DNA of 64,000 bases from an uncultured Methylococcaceae bacterium (GCA_903938485.1 CAJADF010000049.1:20544-84543), one strand, 5' to 3'. Counted from the first letter of the stretch, positions 55,401-64,000 are shown. A program made the numbers and translations. The notes: generated by a model from the sequence alone, not told the origin.

Positions 55401-55829
55401 ATGAGCAATATCACTACAAATAAATTATTAAAATCTATCACAATAGTAAGTTTTCTTGCAGTAACCTATTCCAATCCAGTGACAGCAAACCAACGGGAGT
55501 CAGGCTGTGCACAACACATTCAAGATAAAGTTGCATGGGACAATAAAGGACACACCCAATGGGAACAAGTTAACATTATCAAACTATGCCAAGGTACAAC
55601 AAACCCTAAAGAACCTGGTGAATGTTTCGATAAAGTCATGAATGGTCATATAAAATGGGGTGAAGGAGACGTATGGAAATGGGAAAATGCAATAAGTTTA
55701 TGTGCAGGAACAAGTGATGCTGAAAAGACAATTGATTGCTTCCAGAAACAAATTCATGCAAGTACTGCATGGGATAAAGCCATTCAACAATGCCAATTTA
55801 AAGATGCGTCTACTACTAATATAAAATAA
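55401..55829 (+). CDS. Secreted cysteine-rich repeat protein
   Basis: 142 aa from ATG 55401, with AGGAG (55390-55394) seven bases upstream; the more distal start at 55359 is unlikely. Signal peptide (SITIVSFLAVTYSNPVTA), then three imperfect repeats: each has a Cys, an h-x-W-D/G, then W-x-x-h-I-x-h-C-x-G (KLCQGTTNPKEPGEC, SLCAGTSDAEKTIDC, then AIQQC). Six Cys likely form disulfides. No family name recognised. Ends at a strong hairpin. Confidence 0.8.
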   Translation: MSNITTNKLLKSITIVSFLAVTYSNPVTANQRESGCAQHIQDKVAWDNKGHTQWEQVNIIKLCQGTTNPKEPGECFDKVMNGHIKWGEGDVWKWENAISLCAGTSDAEKTIDCFQKQIHASTAWDKAIQQCQFKDASTTNIK

Positions 55830-55870
55830 AAAATTAATATTGTTAAGTTAATATAAGCAGTTAATTTGAT

Positions 55871-55903
55871 AAAAGTTATTAATCAATTTGATTAATAACT
55901 TTT
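55871..55903 (+). terminator. Hairpin after the cysteine-rich protein gene
   Basis: Perfect 15-bp stem (55871-55885 with 55889-55903), loop of 3, with A4 at the left and T4 at the right edge of the stem: an intrinsic-terminator-like structure usable in both directions. Confidence 0.75.
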
Positions 55904-55939
55904 AAATATTAGCACACTAGTTGTACTAGCTAAGACCTG

Positions 55940-55978
55940 ATCTGACAGTTACCGATTTTTTTAGGCTGACTGTCAGAT
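55940..55978. repeat. Second inverted repeat between convergent genes
   Basis: ATCTGACAGT (55940-55949) and ACTGTCAGAT (55969-55978), perfect 10-bp arms with a 19-base T-rich loop. It may end the Sel1 gene transcript from the minus strand, whose stop lies at 56027. Confidence 0.5.
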
Positions 55979-56026
55979 TAAGTCGAGTCCTAGTTCATCT
56001 TAACACTTTAGTAACTTTGTTTTAAA

Positions 56027-56644
56027 TTAATGACTAACGACTAATAAACAATTATTTACTTGCTTACCCGCGCTTGTGGTTAATAATGCAAAGTTGTTTA
56101 CAATTTTATTACACGCCTTTCTATATAATAGCTTTGCTTTAGCGTAATCTTGCTTAACACCTTGCCCTTTTTCATACATTGAAGCCAAGTTATCACAGGC
56201 TAATTCGTTTCCACCATTACATGCTTTTGAGAATAACCTTGCCGCTTTAAAGTAGTCTTGATTTATAACATTTCCACTTTCATACATAAAACCCAAGTTA
56301 TAACAAGCATCGGAAACATTTGCATTACAAGCTATAAAATATAGTACTGCAGCTAACTGATGATCTTTCTTAACACCTATTTCAGTGTCATACATCGTGC
56401 CAAGTCGATAACATGCTATTTCATTAAATCCTTTACAAGAAATTGAGTATGATTCAGCTGCTTTATGAAAATCCTGCGGCACTTTTTTTCCTTTGCTATA
56501 CATTTCACCTAAACTGTAACAAGCCTCTGCATAATTCCCTACGCCTTTAATACAGGTATCAGTTAAATCAGTTGCTGTATTTGCGTAACAGTAACTAGTC
56601 AAAAAAACAAAATAAAATATAATCAATGCACTGGGTAATTTCAT
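56027..56644 (-). CDS. Sel1-like repeat secreted protein (Hcp type)
   Basis: 205 aa with signal peptide (SALIIFYFVFLTSYCYA) and four Sel1 repeats, each with a Cys pair as in Helicobacter cysteine-rich proteins: GNYAEACYSLGEMYSKGKKV, EIACYRLGTMYDTE, SDACYNLGFMYESGNV and ELACDNLASMYEKGQGV. Each repeat would be locked by a disulfide in the periplasm. The last helix ends in CNKIVNNF plus an unrelated tail (ALLTTSAGKQVNNCLLVVSH), suggesting truncation of further repeats. Confidence 0.85.
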   Translation of the reverse strand: MKLPSALIIFYFVFLTSYCYANTATDLTDTCIKGVGNYAEACYSLGEMYSKGKKVPQDFHKAAESYSISCKGFNEIACYRLGTMYDTEIGVKKDHQLAAVLYFIACNANVSDACYNLGFMYESGNVINQDYFKAARLFSKACNGGNELACDNLASMYEKGQGVKQDYAKAKLLYRKACNKIVNNFALLTTSAGKQVNNCLLVVSH

Positions 56645-57131
56645 TACTAAATCCCCCTACCCGTTATTTATTAACCAATTTAGCTTAACATTTAACACAC
56701 ACCATTTTTATAATCACTTAATTATTTAAAAGACTGCAAACAAAACCGTTTAAAAACTAAAAAACATGGCATGTTGATCCGTTTATGTTGTTTCGAACAT
56801 GCTGAGTAGATAACATATCACGACTATTAAAATACACAAATCATATAACTTACAATATGATAAAAGATTTATACAGATTAAGCCGAACCTTGTTTTTCAA
56901 AAGAGCCTAGCAAATATATAGCGTAGATAAACAATTAACATTAGATAATCCAAAATCAAAAATAAACTCCTTATTTGCTTTATTTAAGAAATCGGTTAAA
57001 TCTAATATCGGAGATTGTGTTACAAGCAGAAAAATTGATTGGATTGATATATTACCTGTCAATCCATTCATTAATTAACATGTTATCCTTGAAATAAAAT
57101 CGTTTTTCAATAATTTATTAATGGTATTTAT
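56645..57131. other. Gene-free stretch with a dispersed repeat
   Basis: About 487 AT-rich bases. The segment around 56848-56876 (TAACTTACAATATGATAAAAG core) closely matches 63301-63329. No gene recognised. Confidence 0.4.
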
Positions 57132-57455
57132 ATGAAATTAGATTATCAGTATTCAGATGAGCAACTTGAGAAAATAAAAAACCAAGGTTTAATTTATGCC
57201 TGTGTTTGTCCTAGTCAAGTCAGCGAGCAAATTTTAAGCCTTAGATTACTTTTAAATTATCAGGCTCAATGTCAAAAAGAAGTAGATGAGAGAACAATTG
57301 ATACCCATCATCTAATTGTTGATGCATCGGTGAAAGCACATGAAATTATGGAAAAATGCTTGCATGATATTCTAATTCGTGAAGGTTGGGATTTGGAAAC
57401 TCTTCAAATGCCAGATTATATTCGCGATTTAATTGTTGAAAAATTATTGGGTTAA
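57132..57455 (+). CDS. Small conserved-looking protein of unknown function
   Basis: 107 aa, soluble, helical, with three Cys (YACVCPSQ and EKCLHDI) and no recognised domain. The start ATG has a weak ribosome binding site. It lies 64 bases before the CRY-DASH gene and may share its transcript. Confidence 0.6.
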   Translation: MKLDYQYSDEQLEKIKNQGLIYACVCPSQVSEQILSLRLLLNYQAQCQKEVDERTIDTHHLIVDASVKAHEIMEKCLHDILIREGWDLETLQMPDYIRDLIVEKLLG

Positions 57456-57519
57456 TCACATTCTAGTGGCTGGATTCTAAAATAAACGTATTACTCAGCA
57501 CCAAATAAGTAAAAATTTA

Positions 57520-58848
57520 ATGACAATGGGTAAAGTTGGGCTTTACTGGTTTGGTAATGACTTGCGTCTTCATGATAATGCTAGTTTATTAAAAGCTGCG
57601 CTTGAAGTTGATGAGTTACTCTGCATATATTGTCTTGATCCGCAGTGGCTAATGCCTAATCGTTATGGTTTGGCGACGATGTCACATCATCGTTGGCGGT
57701 TCATTAAAGAATCGTTGATCGACCTAGATAAGCAATTACATAAACTGGGGCAACATCTTATAGTTTGTTATCAATCGCCCGTAAAAGCCATCTACGATAT
57801 CGCCAGTTCGTATCAAGTTTCTTATCTGTATCGTAGTCGCCAAACCGGTTATTATGAGAATCAACAATGGTTATCTCTACAAAAACAGTTACCATTAGTG
57901 CAATTTATAGAAACAGATACACATACTTTGTTTGCTCTGGATCAATTACCTTTTCCCTTAGCAAAATTGCCTGACACATTTACGCAATTTAAAAACGCAG
58001 TTGAGCAATGCACAATCGCCAAACCGCGGTCACCTGTGGGTTTTCTACCATCAAGTCCAGCAATGAAAACAGACTGGCTAAACCGTTTTCCAGATTATTC
58101 TAAATCTGAGCATGAAATATTTTTTTATGGTGGAGAAATAGCCGGGCTAACGCAATTAAAAAATTATTTAGCTTCGGAAAATGCAAGTCACTACAAAAAA
58201 CAGCGCAATGAATTGGACGGTTGGCAGAATTCAAGTAAGTTATCTCCTTGGCTGGCTAACGGCAATCTCTCAGTCCGGCAAATTTGTTTCAATCTTAATC
58301 ATTACGAACAACAAACCGGTGCTAACGAATCAACCTACTGGCTATTTTTTGAATTGTTATGGCGCGAATATTTTCAATGGTATGCCCATCATCATGGAAA
58401 GCACTTGTTTCGTTTTAAGGGTATCAAGCAGCAAAAACCCTTAACCAGCTTTTATCCCGAGCGCTTTCAGAAATGGTGCAATGGTAATACACCTTATCCG
58501 CTGGTTAACGCTTGTATGAAACAACTGAATGCAACAGGCTTTATGTCAAATCGTGGTCGTCAGATAGTTGCTAGTTGTCTAGTCAATGAATTAACTGTGG
58601 ACTGGCGTTACGGCGCAGCCTATTTTGAGCAGCAACTGCTGGATTATGATGTGGCTTCAAATTGGGGTAATTGGCAATATCTGGCTGGAGTGGGTGCCGA
58701 TCCTCGTGGCAAACGGCATTTCGATTTAAATAAACAAACACAGCAATACGATCTGGACGGGCTGTTTATAAATAAATGGCAAGGCGGTATTCAAAATTTG
58801 CCACTGGATTCAGTTGACGTCGCTGATTGGCCTGCTGTTGCCGAGTAA
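57520..58848 (+). CDS. Cryptochrome DASH
   Basis: 442-aa DASH-family cryptochrome/single-strand DNA photolyase. N-terminal alpha/beta antenna domain starts GLYWFGNDLRLHDNAS; the FAD-binding helical domain has STYWLFFELLWREYFQW, GFMSNRGRQIVASCLVNEL, and the DASH-type end NWGNWQYLAGVGADPRGKRHF. It repairs CPDs in single-stranded DNA in this family or acts as a light sensor. It converges with a second photolyase-family gene (57-base gap). Confidence 0.93.
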   Translation: MTMGKVGLYWFGNDLRLHDNASLLKAALEVDELLCIYCLDPQWLMPNRYGLATMSHHRWRFIKESLIDLDKQLHKLGQHLIVCYQSPVKAIYDIASSYQVSYLYRSRQTGYYENQQWLSLQKQLPLVQFIETDTHTLFALDQLPFPLAKLPDTFTQFKNAVEQCTIAKPRSPVGFLPSSPAMKTDWLNRFPDYSKSEHEIFFYGGEIAGLTQLKNYLASENASHYKKQRNELDGWQNSSKLSPWLANGNLSVRQICFNLNHYEQQTGANESTYWLFFELLWREYFQWYAHHHGKHLFRFKGIKQQKPLTSFYPERFQKWCNGNTPYPLVNACMKQLNATGFMSNRGRQIVASCLVNELTVDWRYGAAYFEQQLLDYDVASNWGNWQYLAGVGADPRGKRHFDLNKQTQQYDLDGLFINKWQGGIQNLPLDSVDVADWPAVAE

Positions 58849-58905
58849 ATATCCAACCTATTAATATTGCTGTGTTTTTGATAAACATCAGGATTCTAGA
58901 TGAGC

Positions 58906-60387
58906 TTATGACTTGTCTAGTTTCATTAGAAAGCTTTTCGCAACAGCGATATGATTATTTTGTTTCTCTTCTGACATATTATCAAACATTTTTACCATCA
59001 TGCGCATACGTGGGTTTTTTAAAAAGAAATCCCTGTGAACATTTATGAAACGCCAGAACAAGCCATCCCATATTTCAATCCAGACACCTTTTGGATAGTC
59101 ACTCATTTTTAACAGGTAATGACTTCCGCTGATATAGGGTTTGGTCGTCATTAGACCACCATCAGAAAATTGACTCATACCATAAACATTTGGCACCATC
59201 ACCCAATCATAGGCATCCACATACATTTCCATAAACCAGTGGTAAACATCATCAGGATGAAACTCACAAAGCAACATAAAGTTACCCATGACCATCAAAC
59301 GTTCAATATGATGGCTGTAACCTGTTTGGAGTAGTTTTTGTATCACATTGTCGACTGGTAAAATTCCCGTTGTACCTAACCAAAAACTTTTTGGAATCTT
59401 TCTTTCGAACCCCCAGAAGTTTTGGGTTCGTTGATAACTACCCTCTCGTTCATAGACTATCCGGATAAACTCGCGCCACCCCATAATCTGTCTGATAAAG
59501 CCTTCTAAAGAATTCAATGGAATATTTTTTCGTTCGCTTATTTGTAATGCGCTATCAATAATTTGTTGTGGAGAAAGTAAGCCAATATTCAACATCGGGG
59601 TTAACACAGAATGATGCAAATAATGTTCATTTGCTACCATCGCATCTTCATAACTACCGAACTTTTCAAAACGCGTCTCTAAAAACTCATCCAGCCAGAG
59701 GGAAGCACCCGCATGGTCGGTTGGATAAATAAAATGCATCGTACTGGAATAATTGTTAGGGAAATACGTTTCTACATAAGCCTCGGCTTCTTTTAAGTAG
59801 CAATCGTATTTTGCAACAGTGACTTCGGGTGACTGGGTGTTTTTTGGATACTTGAGCCGATTTTCTGTATCAAAAGTCCATTGACCTGCAAGGGGATGTC
59901 CTGCTGCATCTAGTAAAGTTAAACGTTGCTTACGTTGCTCAATATAAAAGGCTGTTTGAAAATAAGTTTTCTTTTTATCGAAATAGGGTTTTACCTCATC
60001 AAGCGTATTTAAAAAATTGGGTGATCGCATCTCCGTCATCTTGATTTGACATCTGTTACAACTTTTTTTGATGCGGGTCTTTAACCAGTTATCGGCAACA
60101 TCGGCACACTGTATTTCGGTAATGTTTTGTTGAGCCAAGTGATTGATCAAATTCCTGACGTCACTTAAATCATCTTGGCTGTCAATATAGTTCACCTTTA
60201 CATTGAACTGACCTAGTCCGTGGGCATACTTTTTCATGCTAGCCCGGTGTAATACCAACTTATGCTGATGAAAACAGTATTGATTGAAAAATAGAAATTC
60301 TTCAATCAGATAAACATCCTGGTCTTTTACGATGCAGGGATGGTCGACAAAAAGTTGATGAGGAAAAATCAATGTGACAGTGGTCAT
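58906..60387 (-). CDS. Prokaryotic (6-4) photolyase-like protein lacking most FeS cysteines
   Basis: 493 aa of the PhrB/FeS-BCP class, formerly DPRP. Begins TVTLIFPHQLFVDHPC; the class-typical GMSQFSDGGLMTTKPY FAD region is present near 415. Fe4S4 members carry Cys at about position 350 and three more in a SDYCKGCR...C stretch. Here only Cys374 (LLCEFHPDD) matches; the other segment reads SDYPKGVWIEIWDGLFWRF, so the cluster is probably absent. Likely repairs (6-4) lesions or is a photoreceptor. Tail-to-tail with CRY-DASH. Confidence 0.9.
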   Translation of the reverse strand: MTTVTLIFPHQLFVDHPCIVKDQDVYLIEEFLFFNQYCFHQHKLVLHRASMKKYAHGLGQFNVKVNYIDSQDDLSDVRNLINHLAQQNITEIQCADVADNWLKTRIKKSCNRCQIKMTEMRSPNFLNTLDEVKPYFDKKKTYFQTAFYIEQRKQRLTLLDAAGHPLAGQWTFDTENRLKYPKNTQSPEVTVAKYDCYLKEAEAYVETYFPNNYSSTMHFIYPTDHAGASLWLDEFLETRFEKFGSYEDAMVANEHYLHHSVLTPMLNIGLLSPQQIIDSALQISERKNIPLNSLEGFIRQIMGWREFIRIVYEREGSYQRTQNFWGFERKIPKSFWLGTTGILPVDNVIQKLLQTGYSHHIERLMVMGNFMLLCEFHPDDVYHWFMEMYVDAYDWVMVPNVYGMSQFSDGGLMTTKPYISGSHYLLKMSDYPKGVWIEIWDGLFWRFINVHRDFFLKNPRMRMMVKMFDNMSEEKQNNHIAVAKSFLMKLDKS

Positions 60388-61449
60388 ACAGTTTTATTCT
60401 CTTGATTTTAAGAAGCTAATATATTGCTTATTTTCTATAAAACATAATGTATACCAATTCCCGTTGGACTAAATGAAAATAATAAGTTGCTACACTTTCA
60501 GTCTAACTCAGCAATTGCGATAAATTTTGGATATTGACCGTAATCAACACTCACTCTTGTTAATAAATTAATGTTAAGGAAAAGGCTCGGATGGTTCTGG
60601 ATTTATGAGCAATAATTATTAGAAACGGTATGGTGTATTTTAGTTGAGAATTATGCATTAGTATTTTGATATTTTTTATCTTTAATATCAGAGAAAAAAT
60701 ATAAAATACAACAATCAATTTAATTTGATTGTATTTGACAGCCGTTTCAAATAAATTAATTATAATAATAGTTGGATTATCAAATAATTTATTTTATTTC
60801 AGAGATTTATGGTTTCCCGTTAGAACTTAAGGGGGGCTTGCTAAAAGGTATGCTCGAGTATTAAAACTTCGGCTATTGAAATGCCGCACGAGTATTTGTG
60901 TTAGAACTTTAATTTGTATACTGAAACTTAAATAATAAAAATTAATCTTAAGTATTATTAATAACACATAGGTTTTATGTATTAGTCCTCAAGTTTAAAT
61001 ACTGACAAAATAAATTGATTGTTAAACCTAAGATTTAAGTAAGGAACTTTTTGTATTTAATATTTCAACTTTCGTTTGAGAACCAGAACACAAGCTTGGC
61101 TATTGAAATGTAAATTTTTGTTCGAGAAAAGAAGTTTTAGTGTAATTACTCAAGATTTAAGACAAGCCAATATGTTTTTAGATTGATCCCTGGGTAATAT
61201 TACTAACACCCTAGTTTATTTGTTTAACCTTGGGTTTGTGAAACATTCCAAATATCACAATATTAAACCTAAAGTACGGAAAGCAACTCTAAATTCGGTT
61301 TATTGTCATTAATACGTTGAACGTTAAAAGCCCCATACCATAACGCCTCTTTAAAAGGCGCGCAAAATTAAATATGATTCTCACCCGGTTCAATAATGCA
61401 CTACACATTTCCAGACTTTCTTTTATTTGACACCCCCGGATAGGGATCA
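60388..61449. other. 1.06-kb gene-free stretch with short repeats
   Basis: No ORF with coding character on either strand. It contains a 13-base direct repeat (GGCTATTGAAATG at 60871-60883 and 61098-61110), a hairpin-like stretch around 60708-60735, and the 15-base word ACTTAAGGGGGGCTT at 60825-60839 that recurs at 24650-24664. It may hold decayed mobile DNA or a regulatory RNA; neither could be identified. Confidence 0.45.
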
Positions 61450-61905
61450 CTATTTATTACAGTTGTGTTTCATCAAGAATTTATCCAACTGATTAGCAAA
61501 ACATTGAACGTCACGTGAACTTAATGCAGCAGGTCCCCCAGTATCGATGCCGCTAGAACGCAACGTATCCATCAAGTCGCGCATATTCAAACGATCACTA
61601 ATATTGTCTTGTGTATAAAGCTCACCGCGTGGATTGATTGCATGACCACCGGCAGATAGCACTTCATAGGCTAGCGGAATGTCACTAGTAATCACTAGAT
61701 CCCCAACTTCTAATCTTTTGACAATCTCATTGTCAGCCACATCAAACCCAGATTTTACCTGTAAAAACCTGATATAGCGGGATGGGGGGATTTGTAATGG
61801 ATGATTGGCCACTAAAGTCGTAGTTAAACTCAACCGCTCTGATACCCGAAATAAAATGTCTTTTATTGCTTTGGGACAAGCATCGGCATCAACCAAAATA
61901 TGCAT
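61450..61905 (-). CDS. UPF0178 family protein (YaiI/YqxD)
   Basis: 151 aa of the YaiI/YqxD (DUF188) PIN-like nuclease-fold family. Signature segments: [36 protein letters not shown] and later [16 protein letters not shown]. Conserved acidic residues suggest a metal-dependent nuclease, biochemically uncharacterised. Length normal; stand-alone. Confidence 0.93.
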   Translation of the reverse strand: MHILVDADACPKAIKDILFRVSERLSLTTTLVANHPLQIPPSRYIRFLQVKSGFDVADNEIVKRLEVGDLVITSDIPLAYEVLSAGGHAINPRGELYTQDNISDRLNMRDLMDTLRSSGIDTGGPAALSSRDVQCFANQLDKFLMKHNCNK

Positions 61906-62072
61906 TAATTATTCCCGATTAGTAAAAAAATACATTACGCTGAAAACAGCTCCAAACATTGACTAGTTACAACAATTGTTTTTGTCTTATATTAACAATT
62001 AAACTTTAAAAGACATAAAAAAACTAAATTTACACACGAACCCACTTCCAAGACGCCCGAGACGCAACGAGT

Positions 62073-62315
62073 TTGCAGCTTAGTCATATCCAAGCTAAAA
62101 CATCGGAAGGTCAATTGGAGTTATTTGATTTTGAGGATGATGACTTACCGACAGAAAATAGCGCATTGATGGTGACCATTGATAAGATCAATAAACGCTT
62201 TCCCAAGAAGATAGCCATTGCCGCCACAGGCTTTGATAAATCCTGGCAACCCAAAGCAGAACGTATCTCTCAGCGTTACACCACTGATTGGAAAGAATTG
62301 GTGTTGGTTCAATAG
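62073..62315 (+). pseudogene. C-terminal remnant of umuC (DUF4113)
   Basis: About 80 codons matching the C-terminal end of UmuC: EGQLELFDFEDDD, TIDKINKRFPKKIAIAATGF, DKSWQPKAERISQRYTTDW. UmuC is an error-prone Y-family polymerase; the catalytic part and umuD are absent from the window. The open frame starts from a TTG by chance, so it is read as a fragment left by a deletion or element loss. Confidence 0.82.
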
Positions 62316-62386
62316 ACACTACTCTCGATTTAACGTTACTTCCATTCAGTTTAAAATTTACCAACAGACTGTTAATTAAATAAATT

Positions 62387-62785
62387 TTAACGCAACTGAA
62401 TCACATTAATTTCAGGTGTTATCCCTACCGCTCGTGCAGTTTTACAAAAACCTTTATCAAACGTATGCATTAGGGCTGAACCGCATACGGAAAGATGTAA
62501 AGAATCAGCAAAATCAGCACCCAATTCATAAAAGTCTAATGCTTGAGACACTGCAACCGAGTCTTCAATTTCAGTATTATCTACTTCAAGAAGCGCCCTA
62601 AAGAAATTAAGAATATCAGTGCGTTTATTTTTATAAACCGTGCGTAAAACCCATTCAGTTTCTAACAAAACAGTTCGAGAAATAAATACACTATGTTGAC
62701 TTATCAGATTACGGACAATCGCGGCCTGCTTTGGTTCATCAATGACCACAAGGCGAACTAAAAGGTTGGTATCAAAAGCTATCAT
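62387..62785 (-). CDS. vapC: VapC-like PIN-domain toxin
   Basis: 132-aa PIN ribonuclease toxin of a type II toxin-antitoxin pair. Acid residues: Asp5 (IAFDTNLLVR), Glu near 43 (VLLETEWVLR), Asp near 94 (ADFADSLHL) and Asp near 110 (TFDKGFCK). It would cleave tRNA or rRNA when freed. Its ATG overlaps the antitoxin stop by 4 bases (ATGA). Confidence 0.9.
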   Translation of the reverse strand: MIAFDTNLLVRLVVIDEPKQAAIVRNLISQHSVFISRTVLLETEWVLRTVYKNKRTDILNFFRALLEVDNTEIEDSVAVSQALDFYELGADFADSLHLSVCGSALMHTFDKGFCKTARAVGITPEINVIQLR

Positions 62786-63057
62786 TTACTTTGATACTCA
62801 GTGTCTTCCCAATCACTACCATATTCAACAGGTTTACAAAGTTCTTCAATAGGCACAGAGGGGCCATCATATTTAAGCATTCCCATTAAGTCTTCCAATT
62901 TACGCCCTGTTTTTTTCGGTGTAGCTTTAAGCATTACACCCGCAGATGAAGACACCAAAGAGAGTTCTGTACCGGCTTGCCAAGACAACTCATCCCGTAT
63001 TTCTTTAGGTATAACGATTTGACCTTTAGTGGATAATTTAATGGTTGCTACAGACAT
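62782..63057 (-). CDS. vapB: VapB-like AbrB/SpoVT antitoxin
   Basis: 91 aa. The N-terminal swapped-hairpin AbrB fold (IKLSTKGQIVIPKEIRDEL) binds the operon promoter; the C-terminal tail (LEDLMGMLKYDGPSVPIEE) wraps VapC. It precedes and overlaps vapC, the standard order, and autoregulation is expected. GAGGA lies before the ATG at 63057. Confidence 0.9.
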   Translation of the reverse strand: MSVATIKLSTKGQIVIPKEIRDELSWQAGTELSLVSSSAGVMLKATPKKTGRKLEDLMGMLKYDGPSVPIEELCKPVEYGSDWEDTEYQSK

Positions 63058-63480
63058 AAATTCCTCGGTAAGACAGTGAGTAAGACTTAATTATCAATTT
63101 ATTGCGCAGAAAAAGCAACATTCACTTTATGATTTTCACCTGCTTCTAATATGTGCTGTATAACAAACAGGGGTTTAAAGCCAAGCACCTTATCCTTCCT
63201 GCAGTAATGATAGCGTTTTATTGGATATCCGTTGATAGCTTTATGTTATTTACAACATTCAAAGTTAATAACATATCTAAAATATGTATATAAAAATCAT
63301 GTAACTAACAATATGATAAAAGATATCTACTGGTAAATATACAAGGCTGATTAACACATTCCTGAACGTGAGGGGCAGTTGCCTGTTTTGATGACCGTGA
63401 TGTTTGATGTTTCTTTTTTCATATAACCTCCAGAATGAGTTGACTTAAATTATTTACATAAAAAAAAATTGCGCGTGAGA
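63058..63480. other. Intergenic region with a copy of a dispersed repeat
   Basis: About 420 bases. AT-rich to about 63340, with the TAACTAACAATATGATAAAAG core at 63301-63329; further right the composition shifts upward in GC. No gene recognised; the shift may mark an island edge. Confidence 0.4.
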
Positions 63481-63846
63481 TTAGACCGGCCAAATTGCGA
63501 ATGTCTCACACATCGACAACAACACCGGATCCCCTCCCCGCTTGGGAATGATGATCTCGATACCGTCATCGTCGAACACATACAACATGACGTAGAACGT
63601 GCCATGGTCTTCCAGCACCTCACAGCTGGGCACAAAATCTGGATCTGGATATCGGCATTCACCGAACACATCGGATAATAAACAACAGCCAGTTTCGTCT
63701 TCAATAGTGGTCACGTCATCACCGGGCTCAACGATAAAAATGGACACATTGATGCCTGCGTCCAATTTCGCTTGCCGTAACTTCAGTAAATCCAGCACAT
63801 CGTTGTCGATATTGTTGGTGGTAGTCGCTCTTCTGTGCGTCGGCAT
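63481..63846 (-). CDS. Acidic protein of unknown function in a GC-richer segment
   Basis: 121 aa, strongly acidic with several Cys (GCCLLSDVFGECRYPDPDF, YVFDDDGIEIIIPKRGGDP). No family recognised. It starts 25 bases after the stop of a frame entering from the right edge on the same strand, so the two look like one operon. The base composition is visibly higher in GC than the rest of the window, pointing to acquired DNA. Confidence 0.6.
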   Translation of the reverse strand: MPTHRRATTTNNIDNDVLDLLKLRQAKLDAGINVSIFIVEPGDDVTTIEDETGCCLLSDVFGECRYPDPDFVPSCEVLEDHGTFYVMLYVFDDDGIEIIIPKRGGDPVLLSMCETFAIWPV

Positions 63847-63871
63847 GGCGGGCTACGACAGCTTCATTGGG

Positions 63872-64000
63872 TCACATGATGATCCGGGTCACTCGCTTCA
63901 CCAAGAGCTCATTGGCGCTGTGGTATTCGTGCTCTTGGGGGTGGTATTCCGTGAGAAGATATATTTTCGATTCGACCCAGTCGAAAAGCTGATCACCTGG
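63872..64000 (-). CDS. 3' end of a gene running off the right edge
   Basis: 42 codons and a stop in an open frame that continues beyond the window: PGDQLFDWVESKIYLLTEY, then HSANELLVKRVTRIIM. Coding character and composition match the neighbouring acidic-protein gene. Too short to identify; a genomic-island gene is likely. Confidence 0.5.
   Translation of the reverse strand, partial: PGDQLFDWVESKIYLLTEYHPQEHEYHSANELLVKRVTRIIM

Noticed and set aside
63469..63678. Plus-strand frame opposite the acidic-protein gene
   Set aside because: Antisense shadow; the minus-strand frame has better coding character and an operon-like neighbour.
1..64000. tRNA, rRNA genes or CRISPR arrays
   Set aside because: None recognised by reading intergenic regions; a tRNAscan or Infernal run was not possible, so small RNAs cannot be excluded.

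Overview
The window looks like a chromosomal segment of an AT-rich gammaproteobacterium, probably a methylotroph or methanotroph of the Methylococcales type. Support comes from a formaldehyde-activating-enzyme homologue (31089-31637), an rpoN-hpf-rapZ group, DbpA and RhlE helicases, WecA, LexA, TrhO, a CRY-DASH plus a second photolyase, and many short secreted proteins. The lineage is an inference; no rRNA or tRNA gene was seen to settle it.

Layout. 0-4 kb: rpoN (5' end outside the window), hpf, rapZ, and dbpA on the other strand; the usual ptsN and npr genes are missing. 4.5-13 kb: a tightly spaced six-gene run of ECF sigma factor, zinc-finger anti-sigma factor with a subtilase-propeptide-like outer domain, secreted S8 protease, then OMF, MFP and RND pump genes. 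13-23 kb: a VpsM/N/O/P-like polysaccharide export set followed by two large RTX proteins, with clear terminators but no glycosyltransferase or type I secretion genes. 23-35 kb: rhlE, a PPP-type phosphatase, wecA, lexA with a 44-aa companion gene, a DUF2156 protein, a hydrolase, Fae, an acyltransferase, a desaturase and a GNAT. 35-47 kb: membrane and secreted proteins of unclear role, Bcp, an SDR, an HTTM pair, cytochrome b561, a Tim44-like protein, an ELM1/flavoprotein pair and trhO. 47-57 kb: a decayed PAS-GAF-HD-GYP gene, a 2OG oxygenase, Cho with a second 44-aa gene, an OMP, a collagen-like protein, a broken mtfA, HupE and cysteine-rich secreted proteins. 57-64 kb: two convergent photolyase-family genes, a 1-kb gene-free stretch, YaiI, a umuC remnant, vapBC, and the edge of a region that looks richer in GC and foreign.

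Main discovery candidate. A 27-bp sequence is perfectly duplicated upstream of lexA and upstream of the cho operon, 25 kb apart. On the coding strand it is an 11-bp-period direct repeat (GTTt-N7-GTTC) abutting a -35 box. Each of the two operons also carries a member of an unrecognised 44-aa protein family (20/44 identical), too short for ordinary gene calling. This suggests a LexA-controlled SOS regulon with a new small protein.
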